Positions 1 to 6,223 of a DNA stretch of 15,465 nucleotides are shown piece after piece; the stretch's first letter is position 1; each line of letters starts with the position of its first letter. This DNA comes from an uncultured Chlorobiaceae bacterium. GTDB lineage: Bacteria > Bacteroidota > Chlorobiia > Chlorobiales > Chlorobiaceae. The position numbers and the translations under genes are program-made. Location: the NCBI GenBank assembly GCA_903917955.1, contig CAIXCO010000320.1:1-15465 (forward strand). Direction: 5' to 3'. The notes under the pieces are model-generated. The model made no database searches. It worked only from the letters and a program-made list of their open reading frames with translations, and was not told the DNA's origin.

Positions 1-63
1 GCGCTGCCGCAAGAAGAGCCGCGCCAAACACTGTCGAGCTTGTTGTGGGTATCGGTGCCATAG
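1..63. other. Window-edge fragment, coding sense undecided
   Basis: This piece is too short to assign. On the minus strand an ATG at 61 opens a frame that runs off the left edge and reads MAPIPTTSSTVFGAALLAAA. On the plus strand a frame open from base 1 reads ...SSLLWVSVP and stops with TAG at 61-63, just before the hairpin at 86-116; that placement would suit a gene end. A third plus-strand frame stays open through the hairpin. I recognise none of the three as a family. Only 24 bases separate the minus-strand ATG from the terminator, which leaves little room for a promoter and slightly favours the plus-strand reading. Confidence 0.25.
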
Positions 64-85
64 TTTCATGTTTGTATGAAATCAG

Positions 86-116
86 AAAAAAACCCCTCCT
101 GATGAAGGGGTTTTTT
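86..116. terminator. Rho-independent terminator, symmetric
   Basis: A stem of CCCCT (93-97) and AGGGG (106-110) with an 8-nt loop is flanked by an A-run on the left (86-92) and a T-run on the right (111-116). On either strand it therefore gives a GC stem followed by a U-tract. It lies about 100 nt downstream of the small gene ending at 218 on the minus strand, and 23 nt after a possible plus-strand gene end at the left edge, so it may serve both directions. Confidence 0.8.
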
Positions 117-217
117 AAAACAAAAAATGAGTTCCAAGCATACTACCCTATATAATCATTGTACAGCTTACCATCAAACGCCCACCTCATATTTTGTGCT
201 TTTTCAACGTCAAAACC

Positions 218-430
218 TTACTTTACAGCCTTCTTGACTGCTACTTTCTTGGCAACTTTCTTTTTGGACACTTTCTTCTTAACAGTTTTCTTTGCAGCAA
301 CAGGAGCTACTGTTTTTGCAGCGGCGGCTACAGCAGGACTCGCTGCTGGTGCATCTGCAGCAAAAGAAACGCCACCAAACATCCCGACCATCGCAAGAGA
401 GAGAACACCAGCAATAAAATTCTTTTTCAT
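218..430 (-). CDS. Small secreted Ala/Lys-rich protein
   Basis: This 70-residue protein has a textbook Sec signal peptide: MKKN, a hydrophobic core at about residues 5-20, and a likely cleavage site VSFA|ADAP after residue 24. The predicted mature part is about 46 residues. It begins with an Ala/Pro-rich stretch (25-46) and ends in a very basic tail (47-70) made of KK-V/A repeats like those of histone-H1-like tails. I chose the ATG at 430 because the longer in-frame start (478) would put 16 extra residues ahead of a perfect signal peptide and overlap the upstream hairpin. No catalytic motif is visible. Exported Lys-rich peptides could bind the envelope, polyanions or exopolymers, but I do not recognise the family. 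It follows the sigma/membrane cassette on the same strand after a hairpin, so it is probably expressed separately. Confidence 0.75.
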   Translation of the reverse strand: MKKNFIAGVLSLAMVGMFGGVSFAADAPAASPAVAAAAKTVAPVAAKKTVKKKVSKKKVAKKVAVKKAVK

Positions 431-457
431 AATTAAAGTTATTTTTTGTTTGAAAGT

Positions 458-494
458 AAAAAAACGGAAGCCATCCATTCGCCTTCCTTTTTAT
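458..494 (-). terminator. Terminator-like hairpin upstream of the small secreted-protein gene
   Basis: On the minus strand GGAAG (487-483) and CTTCC (470-466) form a short stem, flanked by A-rich and T-rich runs (a 7-nt T-run at 458-464). It is about 145 nt past the stop of the membrane-partner gene at 632 and ends about 28 nt before the ATG at 430. The simplest reading is a terminator for the sigma/membrane unit. Because it sits so close to the next start it might instead act as an attenuator in that gene's leader. The stem is only 5 GC-containing pairs plus A-T pairs with one mismatch. Confidence 0.45.
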
Positions 495-631
495 TACTAC
501 GCACCATTCAGAACATTCTTTCAAAAAAATATACAAATCACTCATTCACTTTTGCATTCGCACACGTTCAGAGAGACCGCCGTTCAGGCAATCAGCAAAG
601 AGAAGTGACAAAAAACAATGACGTATTTAAA

Positions 632-1420
632 TCAAAGAGTTTTGGTATCCTTACCCTTCTTTTTTGGAGTTATTTTTTGTGATGGCAAGGAGTGTTTATG
701 GTATCTCTTCTCCCAGCCCTGTATTGCAAGTGCCTTAAACTCTCTTTTGCCGGTTTTCATACCCGTAATTTTCAGAGAGTTTCCCGGCACAACATGTGTT
801 TCTGGATGCACTATGGCCGCGCTGATGTCAACATGCCAGATCGCTTTGTTAAAGTCTCTTACAACAAGAAGATGGCTACGCATATCGACGTTAATGACCT
901 TTCCGCCAAGCAGTCCTTTTTCTGAGTTCGTCCAGCGATGTTCATTGGCATAAATCAGTTTGTTGTACACATGAACATTTTCGATGAGGTAACGGTGGAT
1001 ATACTCGCCAATATCGACGGTATTAAGCGCTACGCTGAGCAAAAGGCTTGCTGAAAGGGAGGCTGCAATAACCTTGGTTGAAGAATAACGGTACCCTTTT
1101 CTTGTGTGCCGAAACCCGAAAAATGCAATCAGGATAAAAAGGGCAAGAGCGGCAAGCCACAAATAGGGTATACTTGCAATGATATCGGCAGTGATAGGAC
1201 GCTCAATGAAAAAGCGGTGGATAGAGTCCTGATCTTCAATAAAATCATGATCAAGAAAAACATACATTGCGGTTGCCATCGATATGGCGCCAGTGAGCAC
1301 AGAAATTGTCGCAAGCAGCCAAAAACCGAGCCGTCTGACAAGAAAGTGCCAACGCGGAATCAACACCGACTTTCTTTTTTCAATCTCTTCCAGGATGAAT
1401 CCTGATCTTGCCTTCTGCAT
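632..1420 (-). CDS. Three-span membrane protein, probable partner (anti-sigma?) of the adjacent ECF sigma factor
   Basis: This protein has 262 residues. Hydrophobic segments lie at about 33-56, 79-103 and 116-134, followed by a soluble C-terminal domain (about 140-240) and a Lys-rich tail (about 248-262). The C-terminal domain contains GLLGGKVINVD, a Trp-containing strand and VPGNSLKITG, a pattern of short strands that looks OB-fold-like (inference). It aligns without gaps over residues about 21-235 with the protein at 12234-12989: IPRW 21-24, HDF 58-60, KGY 108-110, LGG 171-173, W195, PGN 212-214 and LKI 216-218 occupy identical positions. It starts 12 nt after the sigma gene stop, which suggests co-translation and an anti-sigma or membrane-sensor role. 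It lacks the HxxxCxxC zinc motif of classical ZAS anti-sigma factors and I cannot name a family. Confidence 0.7.
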   Translation of the reverse strand: MQKARSGFILEEIEKRKSVLIPRWHFLVRRLGFWLLATISVLTGAISMATAMYVFLDHDFIEDQDSIHRFFIERPITADIIASIPYLWLAALALFILIAFFGFRHTRKGYRYSSTKVIAASLSASLLLSVALNTVDIGEYIHRYLIENVHVYNKLIYANEHRWTNSEKGLLGGKVINVDMRSHLLVVRDFNKAIWHVDISAAIVHPETHVVPGNSLKITGMKTGKREFKALAIQGWEKRYHKHSLPSQKITPKKKGKDTKTL

Positions 1421-1432
1421 ATACTGTTAGAG

Positions 1433-2014
1433 CTACCTCTTTTCAAGATAAATTTTTATTTTTTTCTTGGCCCTGCTGATCAGCGTTGCCACAGTTCCCT
1501 GAGGAATCTGCAGAATATCAGAGATCTCTTCGTAGGATTTTTCTTCAAAAAACTTCAAAACAATGATCTCTCGATACTTTGGTTCAAGCCGGTCAACGGC
1601 CGCCTTTATTTCCAAAACAGTATGCCTATGCTCCTTCTGATCACTCAAGAGTGCATCATCAGCAATCGTTTCAAACAAGAAAAAATCCTCAGCTCTTACT
1701 AATACACCTGGACGGCTCCGTTCCTTTCGAAAATAACTGATTGTTTCATTATGTGCGATTCGGTAGATCCACGATGAAAACTGAAGCGAATGATCATAGT
1801 CATTGAGGTGGACAAAGGTCTTGATAAAGATCTCCTGTAACAGATCCCGGGCTGCACTGTTATCCTTGCATCCAAGACGAGAGATATATCGCAAAAGAGG
1901 CGCCTCATATCGATCAACGATTGCGGTAAAAGCCTGTTTGTTTTTTATCGTTTGTGCAACCAGCTCCTGATCACTAAACTGCTGCCCTTCTCGATAAAGT
2001 GGAATATCAGCCAT
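1433..2014 (-). CDS. ECF-type RNA polymerase sigma factor (sigma-70 family)
   Basis: At 193 residues this is the usual ECF length. Region 2 spans about residues 25-98: DRYEAPLLRYI, then RDLLQEIFIKTF, then the region 2.3/2.4-like FSSWIYRIAHNETISYFRKER. A variable linker follows, and region 4 (about 130-193) carries LEPKYREIIVLKFFEEKSY and a helix-turn-helix EEISDILQIPQGTVATLISRAKKKIK with a strongly basic recognition helix. It would direct core RNA polymerase to a dedicated promoter set. The next gene, 12 nt downstream, is a membrane protein likely to control it. The 92-nt gap from the MgtE-N/CBS gene holds a weak 6-bp hairpin (GCATTG/CAATGC, 2084-2100) but no convincing terminator, so read-through from the metal-transport genes is possible. 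The target regulon is unknown. Confidence 0.93.
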   Translation of the reverse strand: MADIPLYREGQQFSDQELVAQTIKNKQAFTAIVDRYEAPLLRYISRLGCKDNSAARDLLQEIFIKTFVHLNDYDHSLQFSSWIYRIAHNETISYFRKERSRPGVLVRAEDFFLFETIADDALLSDQKEHRHTVLEIKAAVDRLEPKYREIIVLKFFEEKSYEEISDILQIPQGTVATLISRAKKKIKIYLEKR

Positions 2015-2106
2015 ATCTTATGAGAGATCTTGAAGTTAGGTCATTGAAACTCTTACTTCCCTGCACGACCGTTTGCTCTCATGGCATTGCCCTTCAATGC
2101 AGGCAG

Positions 2107-3357
2107 TTAATCCAGCCGGGGCTTGATTCCCTTGATATCATGAAAAGAGACGACACCGAGCAGAGAATCATTGTCATCAGTGATCGGGATTGCCCGGAAG
2201 GAGTAACGGAAAAACATGTCAACCGCATCATGAAGCGTATCATCCGGGTTCAGCGTGATAAGACTGTCAGTCATAATGTCACCGAGTGTCTGCTCTGGAT
2301 CTGCCTCAATCAGCTCCCTGATATCAACAACGCCCTGGAGGGTGTTCTCAGTATCAACAACGTAGACATACATGATAACATCCATATCACAGGCAACCGC
2401 ACGATAATTGCCTATGACATCCTTGACAATGGTCTCGACGGGCCGCCTTATCACCTTCTGGGTAGAGTAGAGCATAATGTTTTCATCATGCTGGTCGATG
2501 ATCTGCTGTACCCTCTGCTTATTTTCACTATCAACAAATTCGATAATCTCGTCGGCATCAGAGGCTGGCAGTATCGAGAGTATTCCGGCAACCTGTGCAG
2601 GACTCATTTCGTTAATCAATCCGGCAGCCCGCACTTTTTCCATGGAGCGGATCAGTTCCCGCTGCACCCTCGGTTCAACCTCCTCGAGGGTGTCTGAGGC
2701 CAATTCCGGCTCAATTTCGTTAAAAACCGCCAGGCGTTGATTCCCTTCCAGCTCTTCAAGAATATCAGCAAGATCAACAGGATGAATGTCATTAATATTT
2801 TCCTTGAGCACATTGAGCTTGACATTCCCCTCAAAGCTTCCAATGGTTTCGGGCAGCGGCTGAACATAGAGCCATGAAATGCTGGAGCCCTCCTTGTATC
2901 GGGCAAGATAGTTGGCAAGCTTTTTAAAGCCCATGCGGCGAAGAATGCGAAAACGATTAAAATCCACTTCGCTGACAAAAAGCCGCTCGTTCTGGAAAAG
3001 AAGCTTTACGTCATAGACCACCTCAATTTCATGGTCATCCATGTCAAGAATTTTCTTGTCGAGGATATAGTCTTTCAGAAAAATGTGGCTGTTGAGAGGG
3101 TCAAGTTCGTACCCTTCGGTGCTGGTGATTTCCGAAACAATCTCGGTATTTGAAATCAGGGTGATTTTATCCCAGGGAATCAGCAGGCGGGGGTCACCAT
3201 AAGGGCGGTGAACAAGCAGGTGGGTCACTTCCGGAATTTTGCCCGCATTCTCCTGAATAACAAGGTCTTTAAGCTTGCCGATTGAGTTCGATTTGAGATA
3301 GATCCGGCGACCTACAATTTCGCTCAGAAAAAATTCACGCTCCAGTACAGTAACCAT
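2107..3357 (-). CDS. Soluble MgtE-N / CBS-domain regulator with PRC-barrel-like N-terminus
   Basis: This 416-residue protein has no membrane span. Residues about 8-75 (LSEIVGRRIY... to PWDKITLIS) and about 92-150 look like two PRC-barrel-like beta domains. Residues about 185-290 match the MgtE N-terminal superhelical domain (HPVDLADILEEL, GNQRLAVFNEI, MSPAQVAGILSILP, DADEIIEF). Residues about 292-416 form a CBS pair (VIGNYRAVACDMDVIMYVYVVD; IMTDSLITLNPDDTLHDAVDMF; FRAIPITDDNDSLLGVV). In MgtE these domains sense cytosolic Mg2+ and gate the channel; here the membrane domain is absent. The gene lies downstream of an Nramp-like transporter and a small membrane protein in one tight unit, so it probably regulates that transporter in trans (inference). 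Its ATG is preceded by the purine-rich GGGAGACGAGGAAA, one of the few clear ribosome-binding sites in the window. Confidence 0.85.
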   Translation of the reverse strand: MVTVLEREFFLSEIVGRRIYLKSNSIGKLKDLVIQENAGKIPEVTHLLVHRPYGDPRLLIPWDKITLISNTEIVSEITSTEGYELDPLNSHIFLKDYILDKKILDMDDHEIEVVYDVKLLFQNERLFVSEVDFNRFRILRRMGFKKLANYLARYKEGSSISWLYVQPLPETIGSFEGNVKLNVLKENINDIHPVDLADILEELEGNQRLAVFNEIEPELASDTLEEVEPRVQRELIRSMEKVRAAGLINEMSPAQVAGILSILPASDADEIIEFVDSENKQRVQQIIDQHDENIMLYSTQKVIRRPVETIVKDVIGNYRAVACDMDVIMYVYVVDTENTLQGVVDIRELIEADPEQTLGDIMTDSLITLNPDDTLHDAVDMFFRYSFRAIPITDDNDSLLGVVSFHDIKGIKPRLD

Positions 3358-3374
3358 TTTCCTCGTCTCCCTTT

Positions 3375-3551
3375 TTATAAAACATTCATAACGGTTATGA
3401 ACTTATAGACCATCAATACCACCAGCAGAAAGAGATAGACACGGAGTACCGCCAAAGAGATTTTGACCGCCCGCGACATTTCAACTGTTGGCTTGGAATA
3501 GCGCTGGTTAATCTCACGGATCTTGTTAAGAAACTGATTGATTGTCCTCAT
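3375..3551 (-). CDS. Small single-span membrane protein between the Nramp-like and MgtE-N/CBS genes
   Basis: This 58-residue frame begins with ATG at 3551 (MRTINQFLNKIREIN) and ends with TAA at 3375. It has a basic N-terminal half (about 1-30), then one hydrophobic helix (about 31-48; SLAVLRVYLFLLVVLMVY) and a short tail. The basic half should stay cytoplasmic by the positive-inside rule. It fills the gap between two same-strand genes: 12 nt after the transporter stop and 17 nt before the regulator start. AGGTGTCAGG upstream of the ATG can serve as a ribosome-binding site. Position and topology suggest a small subunit or membrane tether linking transporter and regulator. I do not know its family, and it is easily missed by gene callers. 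Confidence 0.68.
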   Translation of the reverse strand: MRTINQFLNKIREINQRYSKPTVEMSRAVKISLAVLRVYLFLLVVLMVYKFITVMNVL

Positions 3552-3563
3552 GGCCTGACACCT

Positions 3564-4832
3564 TTACTGGAAAAGATTAGGGAAAAGTGCACTGACTCCG
3601 TACAGGGTCGAGAGTATAATAATAGAGACAACAATAAGGGTGCTGACAATATTCTGCAACCGTGTATTGGCATACTCCCCCATCGTCTTTTTGTCGTTGA
3701 GCAAAAGAATCAAAAAGACCAGTGCTGCCGGAAGAAGAGTGACCGCAATAACCTGAACAAAAAGGGTGATGAGCACAAGCGGGGCACCCGGTATCAGGGG
3801 AACAACACCGGCAGTGGCCAGGGTAATGAAAAAGGAGATGTAAAACCAGGGAGCTTCCTTCACCTTGGTGTTGAGAGAGTGGGCCCATCCGAAGATTTCA
3901 CCAAAAGCCCAGGAACTTGCCAGCGATATGCAGATTGCCCCAAGCAGTCCGGCATCAAAAAGCCCTATGGCCATAAAGGCACCGACATAGTGGTTTGTTT
4001 TCATCAACAGTTTGGCTGCGGTGGCGGCATCATCGATGGGTGTGCCATGCAGCAGAGTACCGGTTACAATCACAATGAAAATCGCAATTGAGACGGTGAT
4101 GATTGAGCCGATAAAGGTATCAAGCTTGCCCATCTTGATGTCCTTTTCCTGCAATCCCTTGTCAACAACGGAGCTTTGCTGGAAGAAGAGCATCCACGGT
4201 GCAATGGTGGTACCAATATTGGCCATGAGCAGAAAAAAGAGCTCATTGGTGAGACCGCCGGGAAGGTTGGGAATAAGCCCCTGACCAGCGATGTCTGAAA
4301 GTGATGGATTGACCATAAATGCCGCAGGAATATAGATCAGGTTCAGCAGGCAAAACCCCAGTGCGATCTTTTCCCATGTCCAATAGCGGCCGTTCAGCAC
4401 AATGATACTCATGAGCAAAACAACGATGATAACGGTCAACCAGGCAGGAACCCCGAAAATACCAAGAGCCGCAGTCATCCCCACAAATTCAGTGACCAGC
4501 GTCAGCCAGTCAACAATCATAAGATCAATGAGTGAAAACCACCCCCAGAAGGCACCGAAACTTTCAAAAATTGCCTCGGCATGTCCCCGCTTGGTCACAG
4601 CTCCCAGCCTCACCGTCATCTCCTGCACATAATAGGCAACAGGAATCAGGAGCAGCAAAAACCAGATCAGGTGATACCCATACTTGGCGCCTGTGGCAGC
4701 ATAGGTCGTAATTCCACCCGCATCATTGTCGGCAATCATCACCACAAGGCCAGGGCCAGCAATAACAAGGTAGAGGCGGACAGCTTTCCAGACTTTTTTG
4801 AACCGGTAGTAGAGAACGGAAAAAAAATCCAT
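3564..4832 (-). CDS. Nramp-superfamily divalent metal transporter with a non-canonical metal site
   Basis: From the ATG at 4832 this is 422 residues with about 11 hydrophobic helices. A TTG at 4856 would add 8 residues; neither start has a clear ribosome-binding site. Segment 1 reads VIAGPGLVVMIADNDAGGITTYA and segment 6 reads ANIGTTIAPWMLFFQQS, the positions that hold DPGN and MPHN in classical Mn2+/Fe2+ Nramp (MntH) proteins. Here the first site is D37-A-G-G40 and the second A211-P-W213, so the metal-ligand Asn, Met and His are replaced while the Asp stays. Loss of the Met is associated in this superfamily with a shift away from soft transition metals, as in the Nramp-related Mg2+ transporters. 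The downstream MgtE-N/CBS regulator fits Mg2+ or another hard divalent ion. The fold assignment is firm; the substrate is inferred. Confidence 0.88.
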   Translation of the reverse strand: MDFFSVLYYRFKKVWKAVRLYLVIAGPGLVVMIADNDAGGITTYAATGAKYGYHLIWFLLLLIPVAYYVQEMTVRLGAVTKRGHAEAIFESFGAFWGWFSLIDLMIVDWLTLVTEFVGMTAALGIFGVPAWLTVIIVVLLMSIIVLNGRYWTWEKIALGFCLLNLIYIPAAFMVNPSLSDIAGQGLIPNLPGGLTNELFFLLMANIGTTIAPWMLFFQQSSVVDKGLQEKDIKMGKLDTFIGSIITVSIAIFIVIVTGTLLHGTPIDDAATAAKLLMKTNHYVGAFMAIGLFDAGLLGAICISLASSWAFGEIFGWAHSLNTKVKEAPWFYISFFITLATAGVVPLIPGAPLVLITLFVQVIAVTLLPAALVFLILLLNDKKTMGEYANTRLQNIVSTLIVVSIIILSTLYGVSALFPNLFQ

Positions 4833-5209
4833 ATCCGTTGAGTTGGATGTTGACAAAACCCGGCATTGATATCAAGACAGAAAGGGAGGCATCGAACTCA
4901 TGGTCTTTTTTCAACACCTGGTCAGGGACGCTTGTCTGCATTGAAAATGAAACAAATGCAACTCGCTGCAGACTCACCAGTCAATCCGGCGAAAATTTAC
5001 CATTCTTTGCCCACTTTACAAAGAGATTTTTTTACGATCTAACGGCATTACAGACGAAAAGCGGAATGATAAAAACAAGGTAAACACGACATGGTCTATT
5101 AGAAAAAAAATGATTAGGAAATACCAAAGAAAAGAAATAATGTTCACCAATAAAACGTTAACAATTGTGACCAAAACGAAGAAAACACCCCAAAAACAAA
5201 TCACTGATC
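4833..5209. promoter_or_regulatory. Divergent intergenic region between the Nramp-like gene and cysK
   Basis: These 377 nt carry no convincing gene and become AT-rich towards cysK. A possible sigma-70-like promoter for cysK is TTTACA (5015-5020), a 17-nt spacer, then TCTAAC (5038-5043), which would give a leader of about 160 nt. An imperfect palindrome, TGCATT (4938-4943) and AATGCA (4955-4960), lies about 105 nt before the transporter start and could be an operator. Both are weak visual calls. No Shine-Dalgarno sequence precedes the cysK ATG. Confidence 0.35.
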
Positions 5210-6163
5210 ATGGGACGTATTGCAAAAAAGCTGACCGATCTTATCGGTAACACCCCTCTTCTTGAACTTGGAAATTTCAATCGAGAACATAAAACAGAGG
5301 CAACGATTATTGCCAAACTTGAATACTTCAATCCGGGAGGCAGTGTCAAGGATCGCATCGGTTTTTCAATGATCGAAGATGCAGAGAAAAAGGGGTTAAT
5401 CGACCGAGAGAGTGTCATCATTGAGCCAACGAGCGGCAACACCGGCATTGCCCTGGCCTTTATTGCCGCAGCCAAAGGGTACCGCCTTATCCTTGCGATG
5501 CCTGAGACGATGAGTGTCGAGCGCCGCAATCTCCTCAAGGCGCTTGGCGCTGAACTGGTGCTGACTCCTGGCTCGGAAGGGATGCTTGGGGCAATAAAAA
5601 AAGCCAATGAACTGCACGCCACCTATCCGAATTCATTTATCCCGCAGCAATTTAATAATCCGGCCAATCCAGAAGTCCACCGCACAACAACCGCAGTGGA
5701 GATATGGAACGATACCGATGGAGCTGTCGATATTTTTGTCAGCGGCGTCGGTACCGGCGGCACCATTACCGGTGTTGGAGAGGTGCTCAAAGAGCGAAAC
5801 CCTGCGATAAAAATTGTTGCTGTAGAGCCCTATGACTCACAGGTTATTGCTGGCGGCAAGCCAGGGCCACACAAAATACAGGGCATTGGTGCCGGTTTTT
5901 TGCCCGACATCCTGAACAAAGAGATTATTGATGACATTATTCCGGTCAAAAATGAAGATGCCCTGCGTACCGGCCGCGAACTTGCCCGGACAGAGGGACT
6001 TATTGTAGGCATATCGTCAGGGGCCGCCGTTTACGCCGCATTGCAACTGGCTCAACGTGAAGAGAACAAGGGAAAACGTATCGTCGTCATTCTGCCCGAT
6101 ACAGGCGAGCGATACCTCTCGACACTGCTCTATCAGTTTGAAAATGAACCCGTCATTCTATAA
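5210..6163 (+). CDS. cysK: Cysteine synthase A (O-acetylserine sulfhydrylase)
   Basis: This is a 317-residue PLP enzyme of the beta family that makes L-cysteine and acetate from O-acetylserine and sulfide in the cytosol. The PLP lysine is K47 in NPGGSVKDR. The substrate loop PTSGNTGI starts at 73. The PLP-phosphate loop is GVGTGGTITG at about 179-188. The serine near the pyridine nitrogen is in GISSGAA (about 268-273), and the C-terminal PDTGERYLST begins at 296. Length and motifs are complete. The gene leads a same-strand unit: the encapsulin starts 60 nt later with no terminator between. Co-expression with a shell and a cysteine desulfurase suggests it feeds cysteine to an encapsulated desulfurase. 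Cystathionine beta-synthase is less likely, since no CBS pair is attached. Confidence 0.95.
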   Translation: MGRIAKKLTDLIGNTPLLELGNFNREHKTEATIIAKLEYFNPGGSVKDRIGFSMIEDAEKKGLIDRESVIIEPTSGNTGIALAFIAAAKGYRLILAMPETMSVERRNLLKALGAELVLTPGSEGMLGAIKKANELHATYPNSFIPQQFNNPANPEVHRTTTAVEIWNDTDGAVDIFVSGVGTGGTITGVGEVLKERNPAIKIVAVEPYDSQVIAGGKPGPHKIQGIGAGFLPDILNKEIIDDIIPVKNEDALRTGRELARTEGLIVGISSGAAVYAALQLAQREENKGKRIVVILPDTGERYLSTLLYQFENEPVIL

Positions 6164-6223
6164 AAGAAAGTCCGTTTTTGGTGTTCAAAATCAATTGTTC
6201 ACCGACAACTTTTAACCCATTAC

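Noticed and set aside
494..524. TTGAAA / TAGTAA promoter-like pair (minus strand) for the small secreted-protein gene
   Set aside because: The spacer is 19 nt, the -10 match is weak, and the start point would fall inside the hairpin. The AT-rich context makes chance matches common.
159..608. 149-codon plus-strand frame across the small secreted-protein gene
   Set aside because: Its open stretch mirrors the Lys/Ala repeats on the other strand (Phe/Leu and Ala/Gly runs), while the minus strand has a clean signal peptide and terminator.
1999..2697. 232-codon plus-strand frame opposite the MgtE-N/CBS gene
   Set aside because: The minus strand encodes clear MgtE-N and CBS motifs over the same bases; the plus frame has no recognisable domain.
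5016..5204. Hydrophobic minus-strand frame of 62 codons upstream of cysK
   Set aside because: The region is very AT-rich, so the reverse strand gives Phe/Leu/Val by composition alone. It has no ribosome-binding site and overlaps the cysK promoter region.
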